Shown here piece after piece: positions 33,942 to 42,773 of a DNA stretch of 64,000 nt (its first letter is position 1; every line of letters starts with the position of its first letter). The stretch is from Peptacetobacter sp900550335. Its GTDB lineage: Bacteria; Bacillota; Clostridia; Peptostreptococcales; Peptostreptococcaceae. Under the pieces are notes generated by a model. That model made no database searches. It was given only the letters and a program-made list of their open reading frames with translations, and was not told the origin of the DNA. The position numbers and the translations under genes are program-made. The stretch spans positions 1,116,001-1,180,000 of the forward strand of contig NZ_CP180001.1 in NCBI RefSeq assembly GCF_047528295.1. The letters run 5' to 3'.

Positions 33942-34727
33942 ATGGACAAGATAAGACTTACTAATCATATAAAAGATATAGAATTAAAGAACAAAATGTT
34001 TAAGTTGATAGATAAGGCAAATACTTGTCTAAAAAATTATGAAGCAAAAAGTACAGAATTTATGAATCCTTTTGAAATTAAAAATGCTATGGATATAATT
34101 AATTCTGAATCAGATTTAAAATACCATTCTGACGGGGGATATGAAGGTGCTGAAAGAAGTGTCATGACTATATTTCCATTTTATATGGAGTATGAGGATA
34201 TTGAGCCACCTATAAAATTTGTTCAGATTGATGGTAATTTTAAATTTAGAAGTGTATCACATAAGGATTATTTAGGTTCTATTTTAGGGCTTGGGATAAA
34301 AAGAGAAAAGATAGGCGATATATTAATTCACGAAGAATTTTGTCAGGTTGTAGTAAGTAGCGATATTTGTGATTATATCGTTATGAACCTTACAAAAGTA
34401 GCGACAAATTCTGTAAAAGTTAAAGAAATTAAAAGAGAAGAATTAAAAACTTCAGAAAAGAAATATAAAGATATCTCGTTTACAGTATCTTCAGATAGAC
34501 TAGATTGTGTAATAAGTGGAATATACAATATTTCAAGACAGGAAAGTCTAAAGTATATAAATGCGGAGAGAGTTCATGTAAATTATGAAAAAATTACATC
34601 TGCATCTAAGGCAGTATCTTCAGGAGATCTTATTTCAGTAAGGGGAAAAGGTAGGTCTGAAGTTATTGAAATAGGCGGGGAGACCAGAAAAGGAAGAACT
34701 AGAGTAAAGGCTAGAATAATATTATAG
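33942..34727 (+). CDS. S4-domain RNA-binding protein YlmH
   Basis: A 261-residue protein. An N-terminal RRM-like domain contains FPFYMEYEDIEPPIKFVQI and SHKDYLGSILGLGIKREKIGDILI. A C-terminal S4 domain (SSDRLDCVISGIYNISRQESLKYI, then SGDLISVRGKGRSEV) binds RNA. Homologues have been linked to ribosome quality control, where they act with RqcH, also encoded in this window (45531-47300). It starts 1 bp after ylmG ends and divIVA follows 14 bp later. Confidence 0.9.
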   Translation: MDKIRLTNHIKDIELKNKMFKLIDKANTCLKNYEAKSTEFMNPFEIKNAMDIINSESDLKYHSDGGYEGAERSVMTIFPFYMEYEDIEPPIKFVQIDGNFKFRSVSHKDYLGSILGLGIKREKIGDILIHEEFCQVVVSSDICDYIVMNLTKVATNSVKVKEIKREELKTSEKKYKDISFTVSSDRLDCVISGIYNISRQESLKYINAERVHVNYEKITSASKAVSSGDLISVRGKGRSEVIEIGGETRKGRTRVKARIIL

Positions 34728-34741
34728 TTGAGGAGAAGATA

Positions 34742-35356
34742 ATGATAACACCACAGGAGATAGAAGAAAAAGTTTTTAGAAAGTCTATGAGAGGATTCAA
34801 CTGTGAAGAGGTTGATGAATTTTTAGATGATTTAAGAGTAGATTATGAAAATCTTATAAGAGAAAATGAATCTCTTAAAGAAAGAGTTAGAATGTATAGT
34901 GAGCAGCTAAATAAATATACAAACATAGAGGATACTTTAAAAGAAACTCTTATAACTGCTCAGACAGCTGCAGAAGATACAACATCTGCTGCAAATAAAA
35001 AAGCTAGAATAATAATAGAAGAAGCTGAATTTATGGGTAAACAGAAAATAGATGAGGCTACTAGCAGAGTTATCGAAATAAGAAAAGAGTATGATAATAT
35101 TACTGCTGAATTTAAAATGTTTAAAAATAAATTTAAATCTCTTTTAGAGAGTGAAATTAAAAATATTGATGAAATATGCTCTAATATAGATACAGGTCTT
35201 TCAAGTCAGTATGAATGGAGAACTGCTATGGATGAGTATGAAGATGATAGATTCGATATAGAGGATTTTGGGGCAACTGCTGCAATGGAAGATGATGTTG
35301 AAGAATACGATTCTGATGACGAAAATACATCTCCAGAAAATATATTTGGTCTATAA
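34742..35356 (+). CDS. divIVA: Cell division/polarity protein DivIVA
   Basis: A 204-residue coiled-coil protein that binds curved membrane. The N-terminal lipid-binding domain (TPQEIEEKVFRKSMRGFNCEEVDEFLD-type) is typical. A long coiled coil follows (about residues 35-150) with KKARIIIEEAEF, and the tail is acidic (DDVEEYDSDDENTS). AGGAG precedes the ATG. It closes the yggS-sepF-ylmG-ylmH-divIVA unit before the T-box leader of ileS. Confidence 0.93.
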   Translation: MITPQEIEEKVFRKSMRGFNCEEVDEFLDDLRVDYENLIRENESLKERVRMYSEQLNKYTNIEDTLKETLITAQTAAEDTTSAANKKARIIIEEAEFMGKQKIDEATSRVIEIRKEYDNITAEFKMFKNKFKSLLESEIKNIDEICSNIDTGLSSQYEWRTAMDEYEDDRFDIEDFGATAAMEDDVEEYDSDDENTSPENIFGL

Positions 35357-35457
35357 AATTATCTATAATTTTATGATTTTTACTATAATTTTTTGTTATA
35401 GATATGCTTGAATTTAGAAACAATATAGAATTATCTGAAAAAATCAAAAAATAACTA

Positions 35458-35486
35458 TTGACTAAAATTAAATTTTGGTATAAACT
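35458..35486 (+). promoter_or_regulatory. Candidate ileS promoter
   Basis: TTGACT (35458-35463) and TATAAA(CT) (35479-35486) lie about 35 bp before the first T-box stem. The spacing to TATAAA is 15 bp, or 17 bp to TAAACT, so the exact -10 is uncertain. Confidence 0.5.
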
Positions 35487-35516
35487 TTCAAAGTATAGAA
35501 AACAAAATCTTTAAAG

Positions 35517-35787
35517 GCTATGATGAAGACAGTAGATTCGGATTTTATTTTTACAGAGAGCTGGGTTAGCTGAGAACCAGTGAAATATACTGAGTTGAAT
35601 ATCACTTCGGAGCTGAATGCTGAAAGATTTATCTTAATAAAGATTTATCGAATAAGTTATTCCGGTAATGTGCCGTTATACAGTAGAGTGTCGTGTAGAT
35701 ATAAATTTAAAATTATCTATGCGGAATTAGGGTGGTAACGCGAGCAACTCGTCCCTTTGTGTATGCAAAGGCGACGAGTTTTTTTAT
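35517..35787 (+). promoter_or_regulatory. T-box leader (tRNA-Ile sensing) of ileS
   Basis: A classic T-box riboswitch. Stem I carries the specifier loop GAATATCAC with codon ATC (35601-35603), matching tRNA-Ile(GAU). The T-box sequence AGGGTGGTAACGCG is at 35729-35742 with the TGGT bulge that pairs with the uncharged acceptor end NCCA. The competing terminator ACTCGTCCCTTTG / CAAAGGCGACGAGT plus T-run ends at about 35787. Uncharged tRNA-Ile would favour antitermination and ileS expression. Confidence 0.95.
35747..35787 (+). terminator. T-box regulated terminator
   Basis: A stem of about 13 bp with loop TGTATG and a run of seven T residues. Its 5' arm overlaps the antiterminator half of the T-box leader. 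Confidence 0.9.
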
Positions 35788-35861
35788 TTGAGCAACTTAT
35801 TTTAGAAAACTTTGAGCAATGAAAAATAAAGGGAATATTAAAAAGAAAGGGTGAATTAATA

Positions 35862-38800
35862 ATGGCGAACTTTAAACCATTAGTAGACACTTCTGTTAAA
35901 GAAGCAGAAGCAAAAGTATTTGATTACTGGCAGGACATCGATATACTAGAAAGAACTTTAGAAAAAGGTCAGAACGATCCAAGTTTCGTATTCTTTGAAG
36001 GACCTCCAACAGCAAACGGAAACCCTGGTATACACCACGTTGTTGCCAGAACATTAAAAGACTGGGTATGTAGATATAAAACAATGTCTGGATACCAGGT
36101 AAAAAGAAAAGCTGGTTGGGATACTCATGGTCTTCCAGTAGAAATACAGGTAGAAAAAGAATTAGGATTATCAGATAAACAGGCTATAGAAGATTACGGA
36201 ATAGCAGAATTCTGTGATAAATGTAGAGATTCAGTATTCTCTTTTGAAAAACAGTGGAGAAATATGACTGAAAGAATGGCTTATGAAGTTGACCTTGATA
36301 ACCCATACATAACATTAGATAACAACTACATAGAATCTGTTTGGTGGATATTAAACAAATTCAACAAAGAAGGATATATGTATGAAGGACATAAAATACT
36401 TCCTTACTGCCCAAGATGTGGAACTGGTCTTGCATCACACGAAGTTGCACAGGGATACAAAGAAGTAAAAACTAATACATTAGTAGCTAAATTCAAAAAA
36501 GCTGGAACTGAAAATGAATACTTCTTAGCATGGACAACTACTCCATGGACATTACCATCAAATGTATCATTAACAGTAAACCCAGAAGTTACTTATGTAA
36601 AAGTTAAACCAGCTGATGTAGATGAGTTCTACTACTTAGCTGAACCATTACTAGAAAAAGTAATGAAAGATAGAGAATACGAAGTTGTTGAAAAAATGAC
36701 TGGTAAAGACTTAGAATACGTTGAATATGAACAGTTATTAGACTTCGTAAAACCAGATAAAAAAGCATTCTTCATAACTTGCGCTGATTACGTAACTACT
36801 GAAGATGGTACAGGTATAGTACATACTGCTCCAGCATTTGGGGAAGACGACTACAACTGTGGTAAAAAATACGGATTACCAGTACTTCAGCCAGTTGATG
36901 AAAGAGGAGAATTTACTGCAACTCCATGGAAAGGTAAATTCGTAATGGAAGAAGGACTAGATGTTGAAATAATAAAATATCTAGCTAAAGAAAATAAATT
37001 ATTCAGCAAAGAAAAAGTTGCTCACAACTATCCTCACTGCTGGAGATGTCAGACTCCACTTGTTTACTACGCTAAACCAAGTTGGTACATAGAAATGACT
37101 AAATTAAAAGACCAGTTAATAGCTAACAACAACACTGTAAACTGGTATCCAGAATTCGTTGGTCAGGGAAGATTCGGTAACTGGCTAGAAGAATTAAAAG
37201 ACTGGGCAATATCAAGAAGTAGATATTGGGGAACTCCTCTTCCAATGTGGAGATGTGAATGTGGAAACACAGAATCTGTAGGATCAAGACAGGAATTAGC
37301 TGATATGGCTGTTGAAGAAGTAGATCCAGCAACTGTAGAACTACACAGACCATACGTTGATGAAATACATCTAAAATGTCCAAAATGTGGTAAACCAATG
37401 ACTAGAGTAAAAGACGTTATAGACTGCTGGTTCGATTCAGGATCAATGCCATTTGCTCAGCATCACTACCCATTTGAAAATAAAGAAAACTTTGATCAGT
37501 TATTCCCAGCAGATTACATCTGTGAAGGTATAGACCAGACAAGAGGATGGTTCTACTCATTATTAGCAATATCAACATTTGTAATGGGTAAAGCACCATA
37601 CAAAAACGTATTAGTTAACGACCTTGTACTAGACAAAGACGGTAAGAAAATGTCTAAATCAAGAGGAAATACAGTAAATCCATTCGAATTATTCGATAAA
37701 TACGGAGCCGATGCTTTAAGATGGTACTTATTATACGTATCTCCACCATGGACTCCAATAAGATTCGACGAAGAAGGATTAAAAGAAGTTCAGTCTAAAT
37801 TCGTAGGAACAATGAAGAACGTATACAACTTCTTCACTCTATATGCTAACACTGATAACATAAATCCTGGTGATTTCTTCGTTGAATACAAAGATAGATC
37901 AGAATTAGATAGATGGATACTTTCTAAATTCAACAACTTAAAAGCTGAAATAGAAGAAAACCTAGAAATATTCGAAGTTAACAAAACTATAAGAAGAATA
38001 CAGGAATTCATAAATGACGATTTATCTAACTGGTATATAAGAAGATCTAGAAGAAGATTCTGGGAACCAGAATTAACTGAAGATAAAAAAGCAGTTTACA
38101 ACACTACTTATGAATTATTAACTGAATTATGTAGAGTTGTAGCTCCATTTGCTCCTTACTTATCAGAAGAAATGTACAGAAACTTAACTGGAGAAGAATC
38201 AGTTCATCTAGCTTCTTATCCAAGATGCAACAAAGAACTTCTTGATGAAAAACTAGAAGAAAAAATGGACTTAGTTAAAAACTTAGTTACTCTAGGAAGA
38301 GCTTCAAGAGAAAATGCTAGAATAAAAGTTCGTCAGCCATTAAAAGAAGTATTAATAGACGGAAAATATGAATCTGTTATAGCTGATTTAGTTGACATAA
38401 TAAAAGAAGAATTAAACGTTAAAGAAGTTGTATTCGTTCAGGATTTAAGTGAATACATGAACTACAGCTTAAAACCTAACTTCAGAGAAGTTGGTTCAGT
38501 ATTAGGTAAAAAAGTAAATGCATTTGGTAAAGCTTTAGCAGCATTAGATGCTCATGATACTGTAACTAAACTTGAAAACGGTGAAAAAGTAGTAGTTAAT
38601 CTTGATGGAGAAGACTTCGAATTCGGTAAAGATTACGTTCTTGTAAATATATCTGCTAAAGAAGGATTCAACGTATCTATGCAGAACAATGTATTCGTTC
38701 TTCTTGATACAGAATTAAACGAAGAACTAGTAAATGAAGGATTTGCAAGAGAATTCATATCTAAAGTACAGCAGTTAAGAAAAGCTGCAAACTTTGAAGT

Positions 38801-38981
38801 ACTAGACAACATAGTAATAGACTACTGCTCAGATGATGAAGTAGCTAAAGCAGTTGCTGAATTTGAAGATTACATCAAATCAGAAACTCTAGCTCTTGAA
38901 TTAAACAGAGTAGAAGATGCTAGCTTAGAACAGCACAACTTAAATGATCATATGACAGGAATAAAAGTAACTAGAAAATAA
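35862..38981 (+). CDS. ileS: Isoleucyl-tRNA synthetase (type 2, eukaryote-like)
   Basis: A 1039-residue class I synthetase that charges tRNA-Ile. The HIGH-type signature is PTANGNPGIHH near residues 47-57 and KMSKS occurs in KDGKKMSKSRGN. The editing domain contains WTTTPWTLPSN. The length and the GIHH form place it in the type 2 group, known for reduced sensitivity to mupirocin in other bacteria. That property is inference here. Codon choice is strongly optimised, and Gln is CAG throughout. It is controlled by the T-box leader upstream and follows divIVA in the usual order. Confidence 0.97.
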   Translation: MANFKPLVDTSVKEAEAKVFDYWQDIDILERTLEKGQNDPSFVFFEGPPTANGNPGIHHVVARTLKDWVCRYKTMSGYQVKRKAGWDTHGLPVEIQVEKELGLSDKQAIEDYGIAEFCDKCRDSVFSFEKQWRNMTERMAYEVDLDNPYITLDNNYIESVWWILNKFNKEGYMYEGHKILPYCPRCGTGLASHEVAQGYKEVKTNTLVAKFKKAGTENEYFLAWTTTPWTLPSNVSLTVNPEVTYVKVKPADVDEFYYLAEPLLEKVMKDREYEVVEKMTGKDLEYVEYEQLLDFVKPDKKAFFITCADYVTTEDGTGIVHTAPAFGEDDYNCGKKYGLPVLQPVDERGEFTATPWKGKFVMEEGLDVEIIKYLAKENKLFSKEKVAHNYPHCWRCQTPLVYYAKPSWYIEMTKLKDQLIANNNTVNWYPEFVGQGRFGNWLEELKDWAISRSRYWGTPLPMWRCECGNTESVGSRQELADMAVEEVDPATVELHRPYVDEIHLKCPKCGKPMTRVKDVIDCWFDSGSMPFAQHHYPFENKENFDQLFPADYICEGIDQTRGWFYSLLAISTFVMGKAPYKNVLVNDLVLDKDGKKMSKSRGNTVNPFELFDKYGADALRWYLLYVSPPWTPIRFDEEGLKEVQSKFVGTMKNVYNFFTLYANTDNINPGDFFVEYKDRSELDRWILSKFNNLKAEIEENLEIFEVNKTIRRIQEFINDDLSNWYIRRSRRRFWEPELTEDKKAVYNTTYELLTELCRVVAPFAPYLSEEMYRNLTGEESVHLASYPRCNKELLDEKLEEKMDLVKNLVTLGRASRENARIKVRQPLKEVLIDGKYESVIADLVDIIKEELNVKEVVFVQDLSEYMNYSLKPNFREVGSVLGKKVNAFGKALAALDAHDTVTKLENGEKVVVNLDGEDFEFGKDYVLVNISAKEGFNVSMQNNVFVLLDTELNEELVNEGFAREFISKVQQLRKAANFEVLDNIVIDYCSDDEVAKAVAEFEDYIKSETLALELNRVEDASLEQHNLNDHMTGIKVTRK

Positions 38982-39114
38982 TTCTTAGCTAGATTAAAAT
39001 TCTTAGTTAACTTAAATAAAATTTCTGTAATATAATCTAAATCTAGTTTTATATATTGTAAGGACTAGAAATTTAATAAAAAATATAATATAATGATAAT
39101 GTTATATCAATTAG

Positions 39115-39147
39115 AAGAAGTGTTTCGGATTCCGGAACACTTCTTTA
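39115..39147 (+). terminator. Terminator after ileS
   Basis: The stem AAGAAGTGTTTCGG / CCGGAACACTTCTT with a 3-4 base loop, about 130 bp after ileS. The T-run is short (TTTAATG). Confidence 0.75.
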
Positions 39148-39224
39148 ATGTGTAAAAATAATGTTTAGAGAAAAAATTTTAAAATCAAAGTAAAAAGGGA
39201 GAATAATTTAATAGGAGGTTTTAT

Positions 39225-40160
39225 ATGGGTGATAGAAAAAAAGGTATCACGTTGGTTCTAATTGCCACAACATTCTGGGGAATGATGGGTATAAACAGTA
39301 GAACATTGTCATTAGCTGGTCTTTCTGCTATGGATATAGCATTTATCAGATGCTCTATTGCTGGGGTATTATTTACAATTTATATGTTAATTAGAAAGCC
39401 AGAGGAATTAAAACAGAAATTATCGGGAATACTTGTAGGTTGTTTATATGGAGTAGTTTGCTTTGTATTAGGATTTATGACTTACAATGTATCTGTTGAG
39501 AGAGTGCCTATATCAGTGGCTACAGTTCTTATGTTTACAAATCCAATATGGGTGTCTATATTTGGAGCGGTTGTATTTAAGGACAAGATGACTAAGAAAA
39601 AAGTATTAGTTATATGTATGTGTATAGTTGGATGTATTTGCATATCAGATGTAATATCTACTGGTGGAGCAAACTTAGATGTTATAGGTATAGCTGCAGG
39701 TCTTATAAACGGAATGACTTTTGCTATGCAGATAATAATACCAAGATTCTTTGAAGGGAAATACTCAAAAGATGCGATACTAGTGTACGGATTTATATCA
39801 AGTACTGTTGTACTATCATTCTTTACAGATTTCTCAAATATAGCAGCTGCTGTAACAGGGCCAAACTCTATGGTTGTAATAGCTAATATGCTTGCTATAT
39901 CAGTACTTTCAACATTTATAGCTAGTACATTCTATGTTAAGTCAACAGAATACATAGAAACTCAGGTTACAAGCATACTAGTATCACTTGAACCAATACT
40001 AGGAAGTATATTTGCATTCTTCATATTTGGAGAAACAATGTCTCAGACTCAGCTGATTGGGGCGGCAATAGTAATACTTGCTGCATGCGTACTAGAAACG
40101 GACTTATCAAAAATAACAGAAAAAATAATGTTACCTTTCTCAACTAAACAAATAAAATAA
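39225..40160 (+). CDS. EamA/DMT-family transporter
   Basis: A 311-residue membrane protein with ten predicted helices arranged as two EamA repeats. The first begins LVLIATTFWGMMGINSRTLS and the second at about residue 150 contains GMTFAMQIIIPRFF. Members export or import amino acids, sugars or other metabolites, and the substrate cannot be inferred here. AGGAGG precedes the ATG. It appears to be a single-gene unit. Its stop codon begins the outer arm of palindrome F4. Confidence 0.88.
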   Translation: MGDRKKGITLVLIATTFWGMMGINSRTLSLAGLSAMDIAFIRCSIAGVLFTIYMLIRKPEELKQKLSGILVGCLYGVVCFVLGFMTYNVSVERVPISVATVLMFTNPIWVSIFGAVVFKDKMTKKKVLVICMCIVGCICISDVISTGGANLDVIGIAAGLINGMTFAMQIIIPRFFEGKYSKDAILVYGFISSTVVLSFFTDFSNIAAAVTGPNSMVVIANMLAISVLSTFIASTFYVKSTEYIETQVTSILVSLEPILGSIFAFFIFGETMSQTQLIGAAIVILAACVLETDLSKITEKIMLPFSTKQIK

Positions 40161-40358
40161 CTGTTGAATATATTTTGTAAAATTCAATTTTTGCTATTAA
40201 AATAATATCCCTCTCAGTCTCCAGGCTTCAGAGCCTCGCACTTTTAGAGTAACACATTTCAAAGTTGCGAGGCTCTTGCAGATTGTCGAGTTGAGAGGGA
40301 TAAATATTTTAACTTATCGCAAAAATTGATTATTAGTAAAATATTTATAACAGTTATT
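40155..40358 (+). repeat. Palindromic element F4 after the EamA gene
   Basis: The core halves are CTCCAGGCTTC at 40219-40229 and GCAGATTGTCG at 40278-40288. The inner stem is AGAGCCTCGCACTT / AAGTTGCGAGGCTCT. In the outer arms TATCCCTCTCA pairs with TTGAGAGGGATA, and AAATAACTGTT at the EamA stop codon pairs with AACAGTTATTT (about 40349-40359). TTCAATTTTTGC / GCAAAAATTGA lies between them. The mirror therefore starts in the coding end. Confidence 0.85.
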
Positions 40359-40385
40359 TTTTTATATAACTTTCGAAAAACAAAA

Positions 40386-40436
40386 GACCTACGGTTGATT
40401 AATCTTTGGATGTATTAATCAATTATAGGTCTTTTT
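40386..40436. terminator. Bidirectional terminator between EamA gene and tetR
   Basis: A long stem AAAGACCTA.GGTTGATTAAT / ATTAATCAATTATAGGTCTTT has A and T tracts on both sides. It lies between elements F4 and R4 and would stop the convergent transcripts. Confidence 0.8.
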
Positions 40437-40492
40437 AGTTGAGTTTAATTTTAATAGATTTGTTATGTTTTACATACTTTAACAACCGATTA

Positions 40493-40631
40493 ATAATTTT
40501 ACAAAATAAAAGCTTGAATATTGTAGAAATAATCGCATGCAACGACAATCTGCAGAGCTTTGCTCGAAGCCTGGAGTAAATGCGATATTTCTATTATATT
40601 CAAGCTTTTACCTATTTTATAAAATTATTTC
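40493..40631 (-). repeat. Palindromic element R4 after tetR
   Basis: The core halves are CGACAATCTGC at 40543-40553 and GAAGCCTGGAG at 40566-40576. The inner stem is very short (GAGC-ttt-GCTC). The outer stem is ATTGTAGAAATAATCGCAT / ATGCGATATTTCTATTATAT, then AAAAGCTTGAATA / ATTCAAGCTTTT. It continues to the tetR stop codon (AATTTTAC... mirrored by ...TAAAATTA at about 40617-40627). Confidence 0.85.
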
Positions 40632-41185
40632 CATATTGACACTAGGCACTCAGATATGTCCCCAAATGGTATTGGTTCAGCCTTTAATATACTCTGCATT
40701 ACAAGCCCGTCTACTATTGAAATAAGTAGGAATGAGATTGCATCGGCCTTATCTTTAAACTCATCAGAAAGATTCTCTACAAGTGAATCCTTTAAAGCAA
40801 GTCTCCACTCTCTATATTTTTCTTTAAATTGATTTCTAAGAGCTTCATTTTCTGTTATTGCTTCACATATTAAATACATGTGTATTCTTCCTGTTGAAGA
40901 GATGGTAGAAATATTATCGAGAAGAATTTTTACTAAATCCAAGTCGTCTATTCCCTGTATATTTCTTACACACATCAGAACAGCTTCATTTATAATATTC
41001 AAGTGTACATCGGCTATTTCAGCTATTATATCGTCTTTTGATGCATAATAGTAATAAAGAGTACCTTTACTTATATTAGCATGACGAGCAATATCTGCAA
41101 GGCTTGTATTTTTTACACCTTGTTTTGTAATAAGCTTAATAGCGGCATCTATAATTAGTTGTTTTGTATTATTTTCTGATCTCAT
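40625..41185 (-). CDS. TetR/AcrR-family transcriptional regulator
   Basis: A 186-residue repressor. The N-terminal helix-turn-helix (TKQLIIDAAIKLITKQGVKN, then SLADIARHANISKGTLYYYYASKDDII) is typical. The C-terminal ligand domain is not recognisable to a specific subfamily. It has AAAGGTG upstream of the ATG. It is divergent from the DegV gene, whose promoter region carries CGACCGA/GACCGGTC inverted repeats likely to be its operator. The EamA transporter lies beyond its 3' end, convergent. It probably controls degV and itself (inference). Confidence 0.88.
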   Translation of the reverse strand: MRSENNTKQLIIDAAIKLITKQGVKNTSLADIARHANISKGTLYYYYASKDDIIAEIADVHLNIINEAVLMCVRNIQGIDDLDLVKILLDNISTISSTGRIHMYLICEAITENEALRNQFKEKYREWRLALKDSLVENLSDEFKDKADAISFLLISIVDGLVMQSILKAEPIPFGDISECLVSIWK

Positions 41186-41362
41186 TTTAGCACCTTTCTT
41201 TAAACGTTATAAAAATATTATAAGCTTATATAATCATACTGTCAAACAGAGAGGTGCTATAGTAATAAAGATATTATAAAAATTATACAATATAATAAAA
41301 ATAAATTAAGAAAATAAAATAAAAATATATAAGTTATAAAAACAAACTATTATAAACTAATA

Positions 41363-41391
41363 TTGACACCTAGTACTAAAAAATATATAAT
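41363..41391 (+). promoter_or_regulatory. degV promoter
   Basis: A consensus promoter: TTGACA (41363-41368), a 17-bp spacer, and TATAAT (41386-41391). The putative TetR operator starts 20 bp downstream of the -10. Confidence 0.8.
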
Positions 41392-41409
41392 AGTATGAGA
41401 ATGAAAAAT

Positions 41410-41453
41410 TCGACCGAGTGACCGAGAAAATTTTATAGACCGGTCGACCGACA
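41410..41453. promoter_or_regulatory. Putative TetR-family operator pair
   Basis: GC-rich repeats stand out in AT-rich DNA: CGACCGAGTGACCGA (41411-41425) and GACCGGTCGACCGAC (41438-41452). The latter contains overlapping palindromes GACCGGTC and CGGTCGACCG. They lie between the -10 and the degV ribosome site, where a bound repressor would block transcription. Divergent tetR makes it the likely ligand. Confidence 0.65.
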
Positions 41454-41483
41454 AAATGTTTAGAGGATTTGGAGAGAGGGAAA

Positions 41484-42350
41484 ATGAGTAAAGTTAGGAT
41501 AGTTACAGATAGAGCGTCTGATTTACCAGATAATATAGCAGCAAAATATGGAATAGAAATAGCAGAAATGGATGTTGCATTTGGGGAAGATGTATATTAT
41601 GGCGGAAAAGGAATTAGTATAGAAGATTTTTATGCAAGAATGAAAAAAGAAAAAGAACTGCCAAAAACATCTTGTCCATCACCAGATAAATTTTTGGAAA
41701 TATACAAAAAAGAAGATAGCGATGTATTAGTTCTTACATTAACATCAAAACTTTCAGCTACTTACAATTGTGCAGTACTTGCAGATGATATGTATAAAGA
41801 AGAAGAGCATACAAATAGAGTAAAAGTTATAGACACAATGAGTGGATCTATAGGGCAGGGAATACTTGCTGTATACGCAGCTCAGTTAGCAGAACAGGGT
41901 AAAAATATAGATGAAATATCTGAAGAAATAGAAAAGCTTATAGACAACACTAAATTTATCGGTGTTCTTCAGACATTAGAAAATGCTATAAAGGGTGGAA
42001 GAATAAGCAAATTAGCAGGAAGTATAATAAACACATTTAATTTTAAAGCTCTTGTACAAATAGATGATGGTCTAGTAAAACCATTTGACAAGGCTAGAGG
42101 TGAAAATGGAAGCATGAAAAAATTAGTTGATTTATTCTTAGAAGGTGCTTCAGATACTGAGAAAAAAACATTATTTATAGGTCATTCTAATTGTTTAGCT
42201 AAAGCTGAAAAGGTAAGAGATATGATATTAGAAAGAAAAAGCTACAGAGAAGTTGTATTCTGTGGAATAGGTACTGTAATGGGTACATATACTTCTGATG
42301 GATGTGTGTTATTAAATGCGGTAGAACTACCAGAATTGATAGATGCTTAA
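41484..42350 (+). CDS. DegV-family fatty-acid-binding protein
   Basis: A 288-residue DegV/FakB-type protein. The family opens with VRIVTDRASDLP, followed by SCPSPDKFLEIYKK, LTLTSKLSATYNCAVLAD, GSIGQGILAVYAAQLA and TLENAIKGGRISKLAG. Characterised relatives (FakB) present fatty acids to the kinase FakA for phosphorylation and phospholipid synthesis. I chose the ATG at 41484 (AGAGGG upstream) over a TTG five codons earlier. It probably responds to the divergent TetR regulator, which may sense lipid-like ligands (inference). Confidence 0.9.
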   Translation: MSKVRIVTDRASDLPDNIAAKYGIEIAEMDVAFGEDVYYGGKGISIEDFYARMKKEKELPKTSCPSPDKFLEIYKKEDSDVLVLTLTSKLSATYNCAVLADDMYKEEEHTNRVKVIDTMSGSIGQGILAVYAAQLAEQGKNIDEISEEIEKLIDNTKFIGVLQTLENAIKGGRISKLAGSIINTFNFKALVQIDDGLVKPFDKARGENGSMKKLVDLFLEGASDTEKKTLFIGHSNCLAKAEKVRDMILERKSYREVVFCGIGTVMGTYTSDGCVLLNAVELPELIDA

Positions 42351-42437
42351 AAATATATTAAATATAAAAATAAATAATAAAACTCTAAAGCTATTAAATA
42401 AAAATATAAAATAAATGTTAAATTTATTTTTACAATA

Positions 42438-42466
42438 TTGAATAAAAAAACGAGTTATAATATAAT
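42438..42466 (+). promoter_or_regulatory. Promoter of the leader ORF / CNNM gene
   Basis: TTGAAT (42438-42443), a 17-bp spacer, and TATAAT (42461-42466), 32 bp before the small ORF at 42498. It would give a leader of about 300 nt for the CNNM gene. Confidence 0.6.
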
Positions 42467-42497
42467 ATTCATCAACAATATTTTGAGAGGTGAAATT

Positions 42498-42626
42498 ATG
42501 GATAACGGAGAGAGTGACGAGGAGAATAGGTCTATAAATTTATCTAAGCATAAATATATAGACCTTATTTATTTTTCTGTAGTTGCTTCAAAAATTAGAA
42601 AAAAATTAATCAAACTCGTATGTTAA
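42498..42626 (+). CDS. Putative 42-residue leader peptide
   Basis: The ATG at 42498 is preceded by AGAGGTGA at a good distance. The peptide starts MDNGESDEENRS (acidic), then a basic-hydrophobic half ending KKLIKLVC. No similarity recognised. A terminator-like hairpin (42528-42575) lies inside the coding region, so translation would disrupt it. It lies between its own promoter and the CNNM/CorC gene. It could be a regulatory leader peptide or a chance ORF over a regulatory RNA. Confidence 0.45.
   Translation: MDNGESDEENRSINLSKHKYIDLIYFSVVASKIRKKLIKLVC
42528..42577 (+). terminator. Attenuator-like hairpin inside the leader ORF
   Basis: A 16-bp stem with one mismatch (AGGTCTATAAATTTAT / ATAAATATATAGACCT), loop CTAAGC, followed by TATTTATTTTTC. 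It is about 60 nt after the presumed transcription start and 200 nt before the CNNM gene. Confidence 0.6.
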
Positions 42627-42773
42627 GGATAAGTTTTAGAAAAGCAGAGAGAAAAATTTTTACATTAAAAGAATAAAAATAAAATAAAAATATAGAAAAT
42701 AAAACTCATAGAAAATAAAATTTATAGAAAAGATAAAATCAATAATAATATTTAACAACGAGGAGATTAAAAA

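Noticed and set aside
40537..40725. 62-codon plus-strand frame across R4 and the end of tetR
   Set aside because: It is antisense to the tetR coding end and contains the R4 core, so it is a shadow frame.
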